Shown piece by piece: positions 7,071 through 15,508 of a DNA stretch of 64,000 nt. Under the pieces are notes generated by a model, which had not been told where the DNA came from, searched no databases, and saw only the letters and a list, made by a program, of their open reading frames with translations. The DNA is from Marinobacter sp. F3R08. Lineage in GTDB: Bacteria; Pseudomonadota; Gammaproteobacteria; Pseudomonadales; Oleiphilaceae. The first letter of the stretch is position 1, and each line of letters opens with the position of its first letter. A program made the position numbers and the translations under genes. The stretch covers positions 482,141 to 546,140 of the forward strand of contig NZ_JAHKPI010000015.1 in the NCBI RefSeq assembly GCF_018860425.1, read 5' to 3'.

Positions 7071-9737
7071 ATGAAGCTCAGGAAAATGCCGGGTGGCTGT
7101 CATGCCCTCGGGTTCACGGCCGCAATGCTTGGCAGCGCTCTGCTGGCCGGTTGTTTCGATGGTAACAGTTCGTCTGAATCCTCTCAGGCTGAGGTAGACC
7201 CCAAGCTTTTCCCGGCTGATGGCCAGCTTGAGGCGACCATCCGTCGAACCACGGGAGGAGTTCCTCACATCATCGCTGAAGACCTGAAATCCGCTGCATT
7301 CGGGCATGGATATGCTCAAGCGCAGGACAACGTCTGTATGTTGGCTGAGGCGGTCGTTAAGGCCCGAAGCGAAAGGGCAAAGTATTTTGGGCCGGGGCCG
7401 GATGCGGGATTTGGTGTTGGTATCAACATTGTTAATGATTTCAGCTACAAGGCTCAGAAAATTTACTCTGGTGCCGAGGCTGAGTTCCCGACTCTGACTG
7501 CGGAAAGCCGTGCCCTTATTGAGGGCTTTACTGAAGGTTATAATCGCTTTGTCAATGAAAGCGATGCCTCTGACTTCCCTGCAGAATGCGCTGATCAGGA
7601 TTGGGTCACACCGATAACGCCAGTGGATTTGCTGGCTCATTATCGCATTGTCGGCCAGTACGCCAGCGGCGCCTTATTCGCAACTGGCGCCGTTTTCCTG
7701 GCAGTTCCCCCTGGAGAAAGTCCGGCTCCTGCGCCGGTCAGCTCGATTGCCAACGTCGAGGACGTTAACAAGCTCCTCAAGAGTGTGGTCGCGACAGCAG
7801 AAGCAGGAGCGAAGTCACAGACCAACTTTTCGGATATGGGGCTCGCCAGCAACGCGTGGGGTATTGGTAGTACCTTGACCGAGCAGGGCCGCGGTGCATT
7901 GTTGGCAAACCCGCACTTCCCATATACCGGGCACCGGCGCCTCTATGAGGTTCAGATGACCGTGCCAGGTTATCTCAATGTTCATGGCGCTGGCTTGCTG
8001 GGCACGGCGATTCCGTTGATCAATTTTAATGAGAACCTTGCCTGGTCTCACACGGTAACAACCAGCCGCCGGTTTACCTGGTATGAATTGGTGCTCAAGG
8101 ATGGTGACAACCTGACGTACGTTAAGGACGGAGTTGAGAAACCAATCACCACAGAGACCTATCAGATCGAAGTCGATATGGGGATGCCAGACCCGATTGT
8201 GCTGGAGAGGACTTTCTATTTCTCCGAGTACGGTCCGATGATTGCTGCCAATGCAGTAAGTAGCCAACTACCAGCCTGGGGCGAGAACGGTGCACTGAAT
8301 ACCGCCTCAATGGTGGCTCACACCTATCGTGACGCAAATGCCAATACAGGCGGTCTTCTTGATACCTGGTTGGGAATGAGCCGAGCCAGCAATCTTGAGG
8401 AGTTCCAGAGTGTGTTCAAGAACTGTGGTTCTACACTCTGGACCAACACAACCTATGCGGATGACCAGGGTAATGCGTTCTACATCGACAGCAGCTCGGT
8501 ACCGAACCTCTCCGAAAAAGCCATCGCGCTCGTGAATTTCAGAAGAGCTGGCAGTGCCGCTTACGCCGGACTGTTTGATCAGGGCGTAACACTGCTTGAT
8601 GGCAGGCTCTCGCAGGAAGACTGGGTCGAGACTGCATGCGGTCCGTTGGCGCCTTATGAGCAGAAGCCAAAGCTTGTGAGATCAGATTGGGTCCAGAACT
8701 CCAATAGTAGCTACTGGTCCACAAATCCGGACGAGTTCCTGACGGGTTTCTCACCCTTGTTCGGTGATGAAGAGGCGCCCGTCAATGCTCGTACCCGGCT
8801 GGGTATCAAGATGCTCCAGAATTTGATGGATCCGGGGTTCCCGGATGCGCCGCTTCCTGCTGGGCAGGATGGAAAGTTCAGCGCGGAAGAGCTGATTGGC
8901 GTTATCTGGAACAATCGGGCGTGGTATTCAGAACAGTTCCTGCCGGAACTGCTGCAGCGATGTGATGCCATTGGTAGCACGCCGGTGAATGGCGTCGATC
9001 TGGCGTCCTGGTGCCAGTCCCTGAGCAACTGGGATGGCCTCTATAATCGCGACAGTGTCGGAGCCCATATTTTCAGGGTGTTTATGGCCAACTATCGTAA
9101 CGATATGGACTCGGATCTGACCACGCCATTCAGTCCGGCAGATCCTGTAGGCACGCCTGCGGACCCATCCCTGGAGAATGCCGGGACTGCAAGCGATACC
9201 ATGCTTCTGGCCCTTGCAGAAGGCGTGGCCGCTTTACAGTCTCAGGGCATTGTGCCGAGCGCGGCTTTGGAGGACGTGCAATATTACCGCGCTTCGGGTG
9301 GTGTTGCTCCCGGGTCAGGTGGGACGCCGGTATTCCAGATGCAGCCAATTCCCTGGCATGGCGGTGATGGCAATATTGATGGGGCCTTCAATGCGATCGG
9401 TGTTGTGACAGATCCGTTCCTGGAAGACACCCGCTTCCCACGTATAGCACCGTCCACAATTGATAATACCGGCGGGCTGTCGGACGGAACAGGCGGTGTC
9501 GATGGCTGGCTGATGGCCAGAGGTACTAGCTGGCATTTCGGGCTGGAGTTCACTGACAACGGACCGGAGGCCTACGGCCTGGTGAGTTATTCGCAATCCA
9601 CGGACGCCATGTCGCCGTACTTCAGTGATCAGAGTGAGCAGTATGCCAACAAGCAATACCGCCAGTTGTTCTTCGCTGAAGAAGACATCCAGGCCAATCT
9701 GTTGCCGCAAGGTGAAACCGTGATCTCTACGGACTGA
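7071..9737 (+). CDS. Penicillin acylase family lipoprotein (N-terminal nucleophile hydrolase)
   Basis: An 888-residue member of the penicillin/AHL/aculeacin acylase family (PF01804). It has a lipoprotein signal (ALLAGC), an alpha-chain region with RTTGGVPHIIAEDLKSAAFGHGYAQAQDN, and the maturation site where Ser260 in LASNAWGIG becomes the N-terminal nucleophile of the beta chain. Later motifs such as LLANPHFP and the GTAIPLINFNENLAWSHTV block are typical. Substrate (acyl-homoserine lactone, lipopeptide, other amide) cannot be read from sequence. The start at 7071 is preferred over an in-frame GTG at 7047 because AAGGAA lies 6 nt upstream. It ends at a terminator shared with the convergent lipase gene. 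A lipid-anchored location is unusual beside the periplasmic AHL acylases. Confidence 0.9.
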   Translation: MKLRKMPGGCHALGFTAAMLGSALLAGCFDGNSSSESSQAEVDPKLFPADGQLEATIRRTTGGVPHIIAEDLKSAAFGHGYAQAQDNVCMLAEAVVKARSERAKYFGPGPDAGFGVGINIVNDFSYKAQKIYSGAEAEFPTLTAESRALIEGFTEGYNRFVNESDASDFPAECADQDWVTPITPVDLLAHYRIVGQYASGALFATGAVFLAVPPGESPAPAPVSSIANVEDVNKLLKSVVATAEAGAKSQTNFSDMGLASNAWGIGSTLTEQGRGALLANPHFPYTGHRRLYEVQMTVPGYLNVHGAGLLGTAIPLINFNENLAWSHTVTTSRRFTWYELVLKDGDNLTYVKDGVEKPITTETYQIEVDMGMPDPIVLERTFYFSEYGPMIAANAVSSQLPAWGENGALNTASMVAHTYRDANANTGGLLDTWLGMSRASNLEEFQSVFKNCGSTLWTNTTYADDQGNAFYIDSSSVPNLSEKAIALVNFRRAGSAAYAGLFDQGVTLLDGRLSQEDWVETACGPLAPYEQKPKLVRSDWVQNSNSSYWSTNPDEFLTGFSPLFGDEEAPVNARTRLGIKMLQNLMDPGFPDAPLPAGQDGKFSAEELIGVIWNNRAWYSEQFLPELLQRCDAIGSTPVNGVDLASWCQSLSNWDGLYNRDSVGAHIFRVFMANYRNDMDSDLTTPFSPADPVGTPADPSLENAGTASDTMLLALAEGVAALQSQGIVPSAALEDVQYYRASGGVAPGSGGTPVFQMQPIPWHGGDGNIDGAFNAIGVVTDPFLEDTRFPRIAPSTIDNTGGLSDGTGGVDGWLMARGTSWHFGLEFTDNGPEAYGLVSYSQSTDAMSPYFSDQSEQYANKQYRQLFFAEEDIQANLLPQGETVISTD

Positions 9738-9752
9738 CGTTTGGAGTAGAAC

Positions 9753-9786
9753 AAAAAAGCCCCGGCGATGCCGGGGCTTTTTTTTT
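9753..9786. terminator. Bidirectional Rho-independent terminator
   Basis: A perfect GC-rich stem (GCCCCGGC, loop GAT, GCCGGGGC) flanked by A6 on the left and T9 on the right lies between the convergent acylase and lipase genes, so it can stop transcription in both directions. Confidence 0.93.
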
Positions 9787-9811
9787 CAGGGTCTACAGGT
9801 TCCGCTGCAGA

Positions 9812-12649
9812 TTATTGGTCCTGATCCAGAGAGTTGGCCAGAGTTGGACTGGTTCCCAGAGCGTCAATGTTACTTGGCGTTGCTGGTACGGACAGACCGC
9901 TCAGAGCCTGGGCCGTTTGAGAGACCATGACCGAGAAGGCGGCACTTGTCACCGCAAAGCCACCCGGGCAGGCATCGTTGGGCGCCTGAGGGGCAATAAA
10001 GGTGCTGTGATTCGCTGTGGAGCATGGGTTGCTGCCGTCGAAGAAGACCGCAACCGGCGTGCTGGATCCTGAAGTGTCGCCTGCCTGCAGCAGGTTCAGG
10101 TCAGCACCATCTGCGAGATTGGAGCCGCCAGCGCCAAGGTCCAGCAGTGCCATCAAAGGCTCTGTGCCCGTCAGCGGTGCGGAGTAGGCAGGGCTTAGCG
10201 GATTCTCGTTAGCTTCGTTGGGAACGGTGGTGTCACCAACAACTTCCGAGACAAGCAAATTACCCGTGGAGTTGCCCAGGGACTTCGCGAAGTTTACGGG
10301 GTCTCCGGAATCAACAATGGACTGGAACACGTAGAAGAAACTCTCGAAGTCTGAAGTTCCTTGGTTCACACCAGCATTGGCAAGTCCGCCCAGAACCTGG
10401 CCGGAGAATGCCGGCGAATTCTCGATCAGACGAGTAACCTGGCCGCTGGTGCTGTGGAGAACCACCGAGCTGAGAGTCGGGAACGTAAAGCTACTGAGTG
10501 GAGCTCCGGCCTGCGCATAGGTTCCGTTCACGGTTGCGTTCAGAGTTGGATCGTTTGCCAGAGAGGCAAAAACGGTCCCTGAAATGCCTCCGAGGGAGTG
10601 GCCGATAAAGTTCACTGGCACGCCAGCCAGGTCGCCTGGGGCGAAGTCCTTGTTGATGTCAAACGTCTGGATTGACGCGGCAACATTCAGCAGGTCAACA
10701 ACGCCCTGACGCAGGTTGTCGCGGCTGTTCATCATATTCAGCGGGTTGATGAACAGGCTGCCTGATGAGATGTCGGTCAGAGGCGCTTCTACCGCCTGCA
10801 GAGAGGCATTTGCGGTGTAGCCGAAGTGACGCTCGCCGATGTAGTCAGCTGAAATCAGGGCGTTGAGTTGCGCAATAACGGCCGCCTGGTTTGGATCGCT
10901 GGGGTTGAGTACACCAATGGCTGCTTCCACGTCTGCGATGAGCGCTTCTGCATCCAGAGGCGCAAGCCCGGCTATGGTGCCTGAAGTCGCGCCAGCCAAC
11001 CCATGAAGAGGCTGATCGACAGCCACTACTGACTGACATGCACTCTGGGCCAGCAGAATCGCCGGGAGCATTGAAACGCTTCGATCCACGGTGATTCCGT
11101 GTTGGAAAATGGTCACACCGTTCGGTTTCGTGCCATCAACGCATGCGGCAGGACGAGATTCGGTTGAGGGATTGAAAACGACCACGGGCACTGTAGTGGT
11201 TGCGTTCTGCTGCGGGAACGGGAAATAACCGTTAACGTTCAGGGTGCCGTCGATGTCCCGCAAGAACGAGAAGACGGTCTGGCCTGGCGCCAGGTTTTCA
11301 TTCAGGTCCGCCTCAAGACTTGTGCTGCCGCTCCAGCTGCCTGTCACAATGCCTGTACCGGTTTCGCCTGGCAATGACTGGAAATACGGGAGAGCAATGG
11401 CCCCTTCAGAAACTTGTACCTGTTGGGCTGCCTGGGCAATGGCGTTGGTTGGGTCTGCTGCCAGTGCCTGGATTGTGGCGAGGTTAGTCGCAGGTTCTGG
11501 GGCATTAAAAAATGAAGGACGGGGCACAGGCATGTGAAGCGTATCACCTACTTCTGCGCCAATCGCCGCCTGCAGATCCGCCGGTTCGGTGAGCGGCGTG
11601 ATGGTTGCCAGTGCAGTGATGGAAGCCAGTTCCTGAGCTGAAAGCGTTGCAGGATCAAGTTGTCCGGCACCGAGTTGGCCTGCCAGTGTCGCGATTTCAC
11701 CCAACTTGGTTGTCAGTTCGGAGAAATTCAGTTCGGGATAATTATCCCGGACGGCTTTCAGCTGGGCTGTAAAGCCGATCTTCTGACCGAGAGCCGTACC
11801 GAACGCGGCTGGCGCCATCATTGCGCGCAACACGTCTGTATCGGAGTTCGTAGTGAACGTGTACGCCAGCGCTGATGCTGGAGTGTCCTGTGGAATCGCC
11901 TGGGCCAGGAACCCGTTCGCCAGAGCATCGGCAGCCTGAAGAATTGATTGTACGTTGGCCAGGGCCGGGTTACCCAACACTCCATTCGCCAGGTTGACGT
12001 CCTGAACCGACCTTTCAATAGGCTGGCCGTCGGCACCAACAATGTTGTCAGTTGCTACGACGAGGTATTTTTGTCCTTCCGCGAGTGGTTCCAGAGGGAC
12101 AATTCTGATTGCATTATTACTTCCACCGTCAATGCTCACCACGTCAGCGCGGAAATTGGGGAGTGAAGCCAGATCGAAAGGATTCGCTTGGTCAATGCCC
12201 GATGGATTGGTGTTGGGCAAGGCATCCGAAAGACCTTCAATGGCGTCGTTCACATTGAGCGGTAACAGAAAGACAGTTGCACCGGCCTGAACGGATACTG
12301 GATTCAGTGATCCGTCAAACTTAAGGGTAAAGGCACCGGAAGTGGAGAAACCTGACAGGTCATTTACTGCGTCATCCGCCGGTGACGTACCGGTAGACAG
12401 TCCTGTGAAATCGTAATTGGCGCTCTGGGTGGCGCCCAGCAACAGAATCAGATCTGCGTTGATCGGGAATTTCGGATCGACTGAAATCGGGTTGGGGTCG
12501 TAAACCGGGCGGACGATCGATGTATCGATCGTCGTATCTTCAATCTGGTAGTCCGGATTAGCATTCGCCCCCGTCTCGCCACTATCAAAGCAGCCTGTAA
12601 GTCCAACGGAAGACGCCACGGCAAGACTTATTAGAGTTTTCTTGAACAT
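9812..12649 (-). CDS. VolA/Pla-1-type surface lipase lipoprotein
   Basis: A 945-residue lipoprotein (lipobox LTGC, residues about 17-20) resembling the bacterial virulence-factor lipase family (PF12262 N-terminal domain plus alpha/beta hydrolase), which includes Vibrio VolA, a surface lysophospholipase. The N-terminal part has the typical DPKFPINADLIL segment; the hydrolase nucleophile is Ser685 in FIGHSLGGISGTV. A later Asp and a His (around the GDTTVP and NHSTFI segments) may complete the triad. The likely job is releasing fatty acids from external lipids. An AGGAAAAGG-rich ribosome site precedes the ATG. It is convergent with the acylase-family lipoprotein, and the two form a lipid/amide-hydrolysing surface pair. 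Confidence 0.9.
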   Translation of the reverse strand: MFKKTLISLAVASSVGLTGCFDSGETGANANPDYQIEDTTIDTSIVRPVYDPNPISVDPKFPINADLILLLGATQSANYDFTGLSTGTSPADDAVNDLSGFSTSGAFTLKFDGSLNPVSVQAGATVFLLPLNVNDAIEGLSDALPNTNPSGIDQANPFDLASLPNFRADVVSIDGGSNNAIRIVPLEPLAEGQKYLVVATDNIVGADGQPIERSVQDVNLANGVLGNPALANVQSILQAADALANGFLAQAIPQDTPASALAYTFTTNSDTDVLRAMMAPAAFGTALGQKIGFTAQLKAVRDNYPELNFSELTTKLGEIATLAGQLGAGQLDPATLSAQELASITALATITPLTEPADLQAAIGAEVGDTLHMPVPRPSFFNAPEPATNLATIQALAADPTNAIAQAAQQVQVSEGAIALPYFQSLPGETGTGIVTGSWSGSTSLEADLNENLAPGQTVFSFLRDIDGTLNVNGYFPFPQQNATTTVPVVVFNPSTESRPAACVDGTKPNGVTIFQHGITVDRSVSMLPAILLAQSACQSVVAVDQPLHGLAGATSGTIAGLAPLDAEALIADVEAAIGVLNPSDPNQAAVIAQLNALISADYIGERHFGYTANASLQAVEAPLTDISSGSLFINPLNMMNSRDNLRQGVVDLLNVAASIQTFDINKDFAPGDLAGVPVNFIGHSLGGISGTVFASLANDPTLNATVNGTYAQAGAPLSSFTFPTLSSVVLHSTSGQVTRLIENSPAFSGQVLGGLANAGVNQGTSDFESFFYVFQSIVDSGDPVNFAKSLGNSTGNLLVSEVVGDTTVPNEANENPLSPAYSAPLTGTEPLMALLDLGAGGSNLADGADLNLLQAGDTSGSSTPVAVFFDGSNPCSTANHSTFIAPQAPNDACPGGFAVTSAAFSVMVSQTAQALSGLSVPATPSNIDALGTSPTLANSLDQDQ

Positions 12650-12888
12650 GGGTGGAACCTTTTCCTGTTGTTGTGTCGTTATGTTCGGCAGCTGACGGGG
12701 CCGGTCTGATCCGGTAAGCCCGTTGTCAGTGGCCTGTCCTGCTTAAACTGTTGTCCGAAATTGTAGCCAGCGCTGTAAGCCAATTTCTGTAGCTCTGACT
12801 ATAGCGACAGTATGGCAAGTGTTGATCAGCCAAAAGTGTGATTCTGACGGATTGAATCCTCCCCGCACGGTTGGAGTTCGGTCATTGT
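12650..12888. other. Intergenic region upstream of the VolA-like lipase
   Basis: This stretch, with the terminator at 12889-12930, fills the 306 bases between the lipase start and the enoyl-CoA hydratase stop. Both genes read leftward, so it should hold the lipase promoter and a 5' untranslated region. A TATAGT-like hexamer on the minus strand near 12797-12803 is a possible -10, without a convincing -35. No gene is seen. Confidence 0.35.
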
Positions 12889-12930
12889 GAAAAATAGTTG
12901 CCGGTTAACCGTTTGTCGAATTCCGGCAAC
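12889..12930 (-). terminator. Probable terminator of the enoyl-CoA hydratase gene
   Basis: Read on the minus strand, GTTGCCGG and CCGGCAAC form an 8-bp stem around an 18-nt loop, followed by TATTTTT. It lies about 26 nt after the stop codon. The loop is long, so strength is uncertain. Confidence 0.5.
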
Positions 12931-12955
12931 CGGGGAAACGTGGCGTGATCGAGGA

Positions 12956-13729
12956 TTATTCGAAGCGAGAGAAATCCGGTTGACGTTTCTCCATAAAGGC
13001 CCTGAACGCTTCGGCAGCTTCGGGGGATTTGAGTCGCTTCGAAAACACCGATCCCTCTTCAAGCATGGTTTTCCTGAGAGCTTCCATGGTCGGTTGGTTC
13101 AGAAGCGATTTGGTGGCGCGAATGGCTGCCGGAGCCTTTGTTGTCAACCGCTGGCAGGCTTCGAGTGCAATAGCTTCGGTCTGCTCAGGTTGGCAGACGC
13201 GATTGATCAGACCAAGACGAAAAGCTTCGTCGGCGGAGAATGTTCCACCCAGCATCAGGAGTTCAGCTGCACGCACCCGGCCAATCCAGGAGGGCAGCAG
13301 CAGGCTGGATCCTCCTTCAGGACATAGCCCAAGGCTGGCAAAAGGCATCTGGAAGGCGGTGTTAGTCCCGGCGAAGACCAGGTCGCAGTGCAGTAGCATG
13401 GTGGTGCCGATACCAACGGCCGCACCATTCACCGACGCCACTACGGGTTTGGTTGCGCTGGCAAGTAGTAAGAGGAAGCGGCCGACCGGCGTCTGTTCGA
13501 ACTCGCCGGGCAGTCCGGCGGCAAATTCGCCCAGATCGTTCCCGGCGGTAAAGCATTCGTGGCTTCCCGCGAACAGCACACAACGGATCTCGACATCGTC
13601 CCGCGCTTGTTCGAGAGCGTCACCAAGGGCGGTATACATGGCGTGAGTGAGTGCATTCTTGCGCTCTGGCCGGTTGAGTCGAACGATGAGAATCCGGTCT
13701 TTGGTTTCGGTGAGTATGAGGTCAGCCAC
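12956..13729 (-). CDS. Enoyl-CoA hydratase/isomerase family protein
   Basis: A 257-residue crotonase-fold protein. The oxyanion-hole segments (AGSHECFTAGNDLGEF and GAAVGIGTTMLLHCDLVFA) are clear, and the glutamate in LGLCPEGGSS matches the single catalytic acid of the isomerase-like members (PaaG/ECI type); the second glutamate of a classic hydratase is not obvious, so an isomerase reaction is at least as likely. It is presumably cytoplasmic and part of fatty-acid or aromatic acyl-CoA degradation. GTG start with AGGAG 5 nt upstream. It is divergent from the fumarase gene and has no operon partner here. Confidence 0.88.
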   Translation of the reverse strand: MADLILTETKDRILIVRLNRPERKNALTHAMYTALGDALEQARDDVEIRCVLFAGSHECFTAGNDLGEFAAGLPGEFEQTPVGRFLLLLASATKPVVASVNGAAVGIGTTMLLHCDLVFAGTNTAFQMPFASLGLCPEGGSSLLLPSWIGRVRAAELLMLGGTFSADEAFRLGLINRVCQPEQTEAIALEACQRLTTKAPAAIRATKSLLNQPTMEALRKTMLEEGSVFSKRLKSPEAAEAFRAFMEKRQPDFSRFE

Positions 13730-13845
13730 GGTGTCTCCTGGATGTTATTTTAGTTTGATTAGGATGATACCTTTTTCCGGTTTGGCTTTTCACGGTTTTT
13801 ACAAGACCTTCGCAGCTGTCGAATCGCTCGCCATATCGGATTTTC

Positions 13846-13854
13846 TGGTAAACT
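13846..13854 (+). promoter_or_regulatory. Candidate extended -10 promoter for fumarase
   Basis: TGGTAAACT fits TGnTATAAT (extended -10) and lies 57 nt before the fumarase ATG. No good -35 hexamer is found at 16-18 nt spacing, which is common for extended -10 promoters. Prediction only. Confidence 0.35.
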
Positions 13855-13910
13855 CTCGCCTCCTGATTTTTGATGACACGACATAACGATATCAAGCTGA
13901 TGAGGCGCCT

Positions 13911-15425
13911 ATGACCACCGTAATCCGCCAGGACGACCTGATTGAAAGCGTAGCGGACGCGCTGCAGTTCATTTCTTACTACCACCCGAAGGATTTCATC
14001 CAGGGCGTCTATGAGGCCTACCAGAGGGAAGAGTCCCAGGCGGCCAAGGATGCCATGGCCCAGATTTTGATCAACTCGCGCATGTGTGCGCAGGGCCATC
14101 GCCCAATCTGTCAGGACACCGGCATTGTGACGGTATTCGTGAACGTTGGTATGAATGTTCAGTGGGACTGCGATATGCCACTGGATGACGTGATCAATGA
14201 AGGCGTTCGCCGCGCCTATACCCATCCGGATAACGTATTGCGCGCATCCGTGCTGGCCGATCCGGACGGCAAGCGCCAGAACACCAAAGACAATACGCCG
14301 GCCATCATCCATTACAAGATCGTTCCGGGTGATACGGTTGAAGTGCATGTTGCTGCCAAGGGCGGCGGCTCGGAGGCCAAGTCCAAGTTTGCGATGCTGA
14401 ACCCCTCTGATTCGGTCGTGGACTGGGTGCTCAAGATGGTGCCTCAGATGGGCGCTGGCTGGTGTCCGCCGGGCATGCTGGGCATTGGCATTGGCGGTAC
14501 CGCTGAAAAAGCCATGGAACTGGCCAAGGAATCCCTGCTGGATCCGATCGATATTCATGATCTGAAAGAGCGCGGTGCTTCCAGCCGGGCAGAAGAACTT
14601 CGCCTGGAACTGTTCGACAAGGTTAACGAGCTGGGTATTGGTGCCCAGGGTCTCGGCGGCCTGACCACGGTTCTGGATGTGAAAGTGAAGGACTACCCGA
14701 CCCACGCGGCCAACAAGCCGGTGGCAATTATCCCGAACTGTGCTGCAACCCGTCACGCTCACTTTACCCTGGACGGTACCGGCCCTTCACTGCAGACGCC
14801 GCCGAGCCTGGATGACTGGCCGGAGATCACCTGGGAAGTGGGCGACAATGTGCGCCGGGTCAATCTGGATACTGTAACTCCGGAAGACGTGAAGGACTGG
14901 CAGCCGGGTGAAACCGTTCTGCTGAGCGGCAAGATGCTGACCGGTCGCGATGCTGCCCACAAAAAGATGGTGGACATGATCGAGAAAGGTGAGGAGCTGC
15001 CGGTAGATCTGAAGGGCAGGTTCATTTATTACGTGGGTCCGGTTGATCCGGTGCGCGAAGAAGTGGTTGGTCCTGCCGGCCCCACCACAGCGACCCGCAT
15101 GGATAAGTTTACCCACACCATGCTCGAGAAAACCGGCCTTACCGGTATGATCGGTAAAGCGGAGCGCGGACAGGTGGCTATCGACGCCATCAAGGAGTTC
15201 GGTGCGGTGTATCTGATGGCAGTCGGTGGATCAGCCTACCTCGTGTCCAAAGCGATCAAGCACGCGGAAGTGGTTGCCTTCCCGGAAATGGGTATGGAAG
15301 CCATCTATGAGTTTGAAGTGGAAGACATGCCGGTGACGGTGGCCGTCGATTCCCGTGGCTCTTCTGTGCACCAGACCGGACCCGCCGAATGGCACGAAAA
15401 GATTATCGCTGCCAAGGCAGTTTGA
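13911..15425 (+). CDS. fumA: Class I fumarate hydratase (4Fe-4S)
   Basis: A 504-residue two-domain iron-sulfur fumarase that interconverts fumarate and malate in the TCA cycle. The N-terminal domain carries HRPICQDTG (Cys67) and GAGWCPPG (Cys185), and PNCAATRHAHFTL gives Cys277; the spacing is close to that of the three cluster cysteines of E. coli FumA. The C-terminal domain has the swivelling-domain motifs SGKMLTGRDAAHKKM and YYVGPVDP. It is somewhat shorter than E. coli FumA (about 548). GATGAGG precedes the ATG by 6 nt. It stands alone and is followed by a strong terminator. The class I enzyme is oxygen-sensitive; whether a class II enzyme also exists lies outside the window. Confidence 0.95.
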   Translation: MTTVIRQDDLIESVADALQFISYYHPKDFIQGVYEAYQREESQAAKDAMAQILINSRMCAQGHRPICQDTGIVTVFVNVGMNVQWDCDMPLDDVINEGVRRAYTHPDNVLRASVLADPDGKRQNTKDNTPAIIHYKIVPGDTVEVHVAAKGGGSEAKSKFAMLNPSDSVVDWVLKMVPQMGAGWCPPGMLGIGIGGTAEKAMELAKESLLDPIDIHDLKERGASSRAEELRLELFDKVNELGIGAQGLGGLTTVLDVKVKDYPTHAANKPVAIIPNCAATRHAHFTLDGTGPSLQTPPSLDDWPEITWEVGDNVRRVNLDTVTPEDVKDWQPGETVLLSGKMLTGRDAAHKKMVDMIEKGEELPVDLKGRFIYYVGPVDPVREEVVGPAGPTTATRMDKFTHTMLEKTGLTGMIGKAERGQVAIDAIKEFGAVYLMAVGGSAYLVSKAIKHAEVVAFPEMGMEAIYEFEVEDMPVTVAVDSRGSSVHQTGPAEWHEKIIAAKAV

Positions 15426-15448
15426 AATCCTGAAGTCCGGATGAGATG

Positions 15449-15486
15449 AAAAAGGGTCAGATGAAATGCTCATCTGACCCTTTTTT
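15449..15486. terminator. Bidirectional Rho-independent terminator
   Basis: A 16-bp perfect stem (15449-15464 with 15470-15485, loop AATGC) runs from A5GGGTCAGATGA to TCATCTGACCCT5, between the convergent fumarase and selO genes. Confidence 0.95.
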
Positions 15487-15508
15487 ATGATCGGCTATTC
15501 GCTCTCTG

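Noticed and set aside
13722..14762. A long minus-strand open frame opposite the class I fumarase gene
   Set aside because: It has no recognisable domain and is fully antisense to a strongly conserved enzyme; high-GC antisense frames of this length are common in this window.
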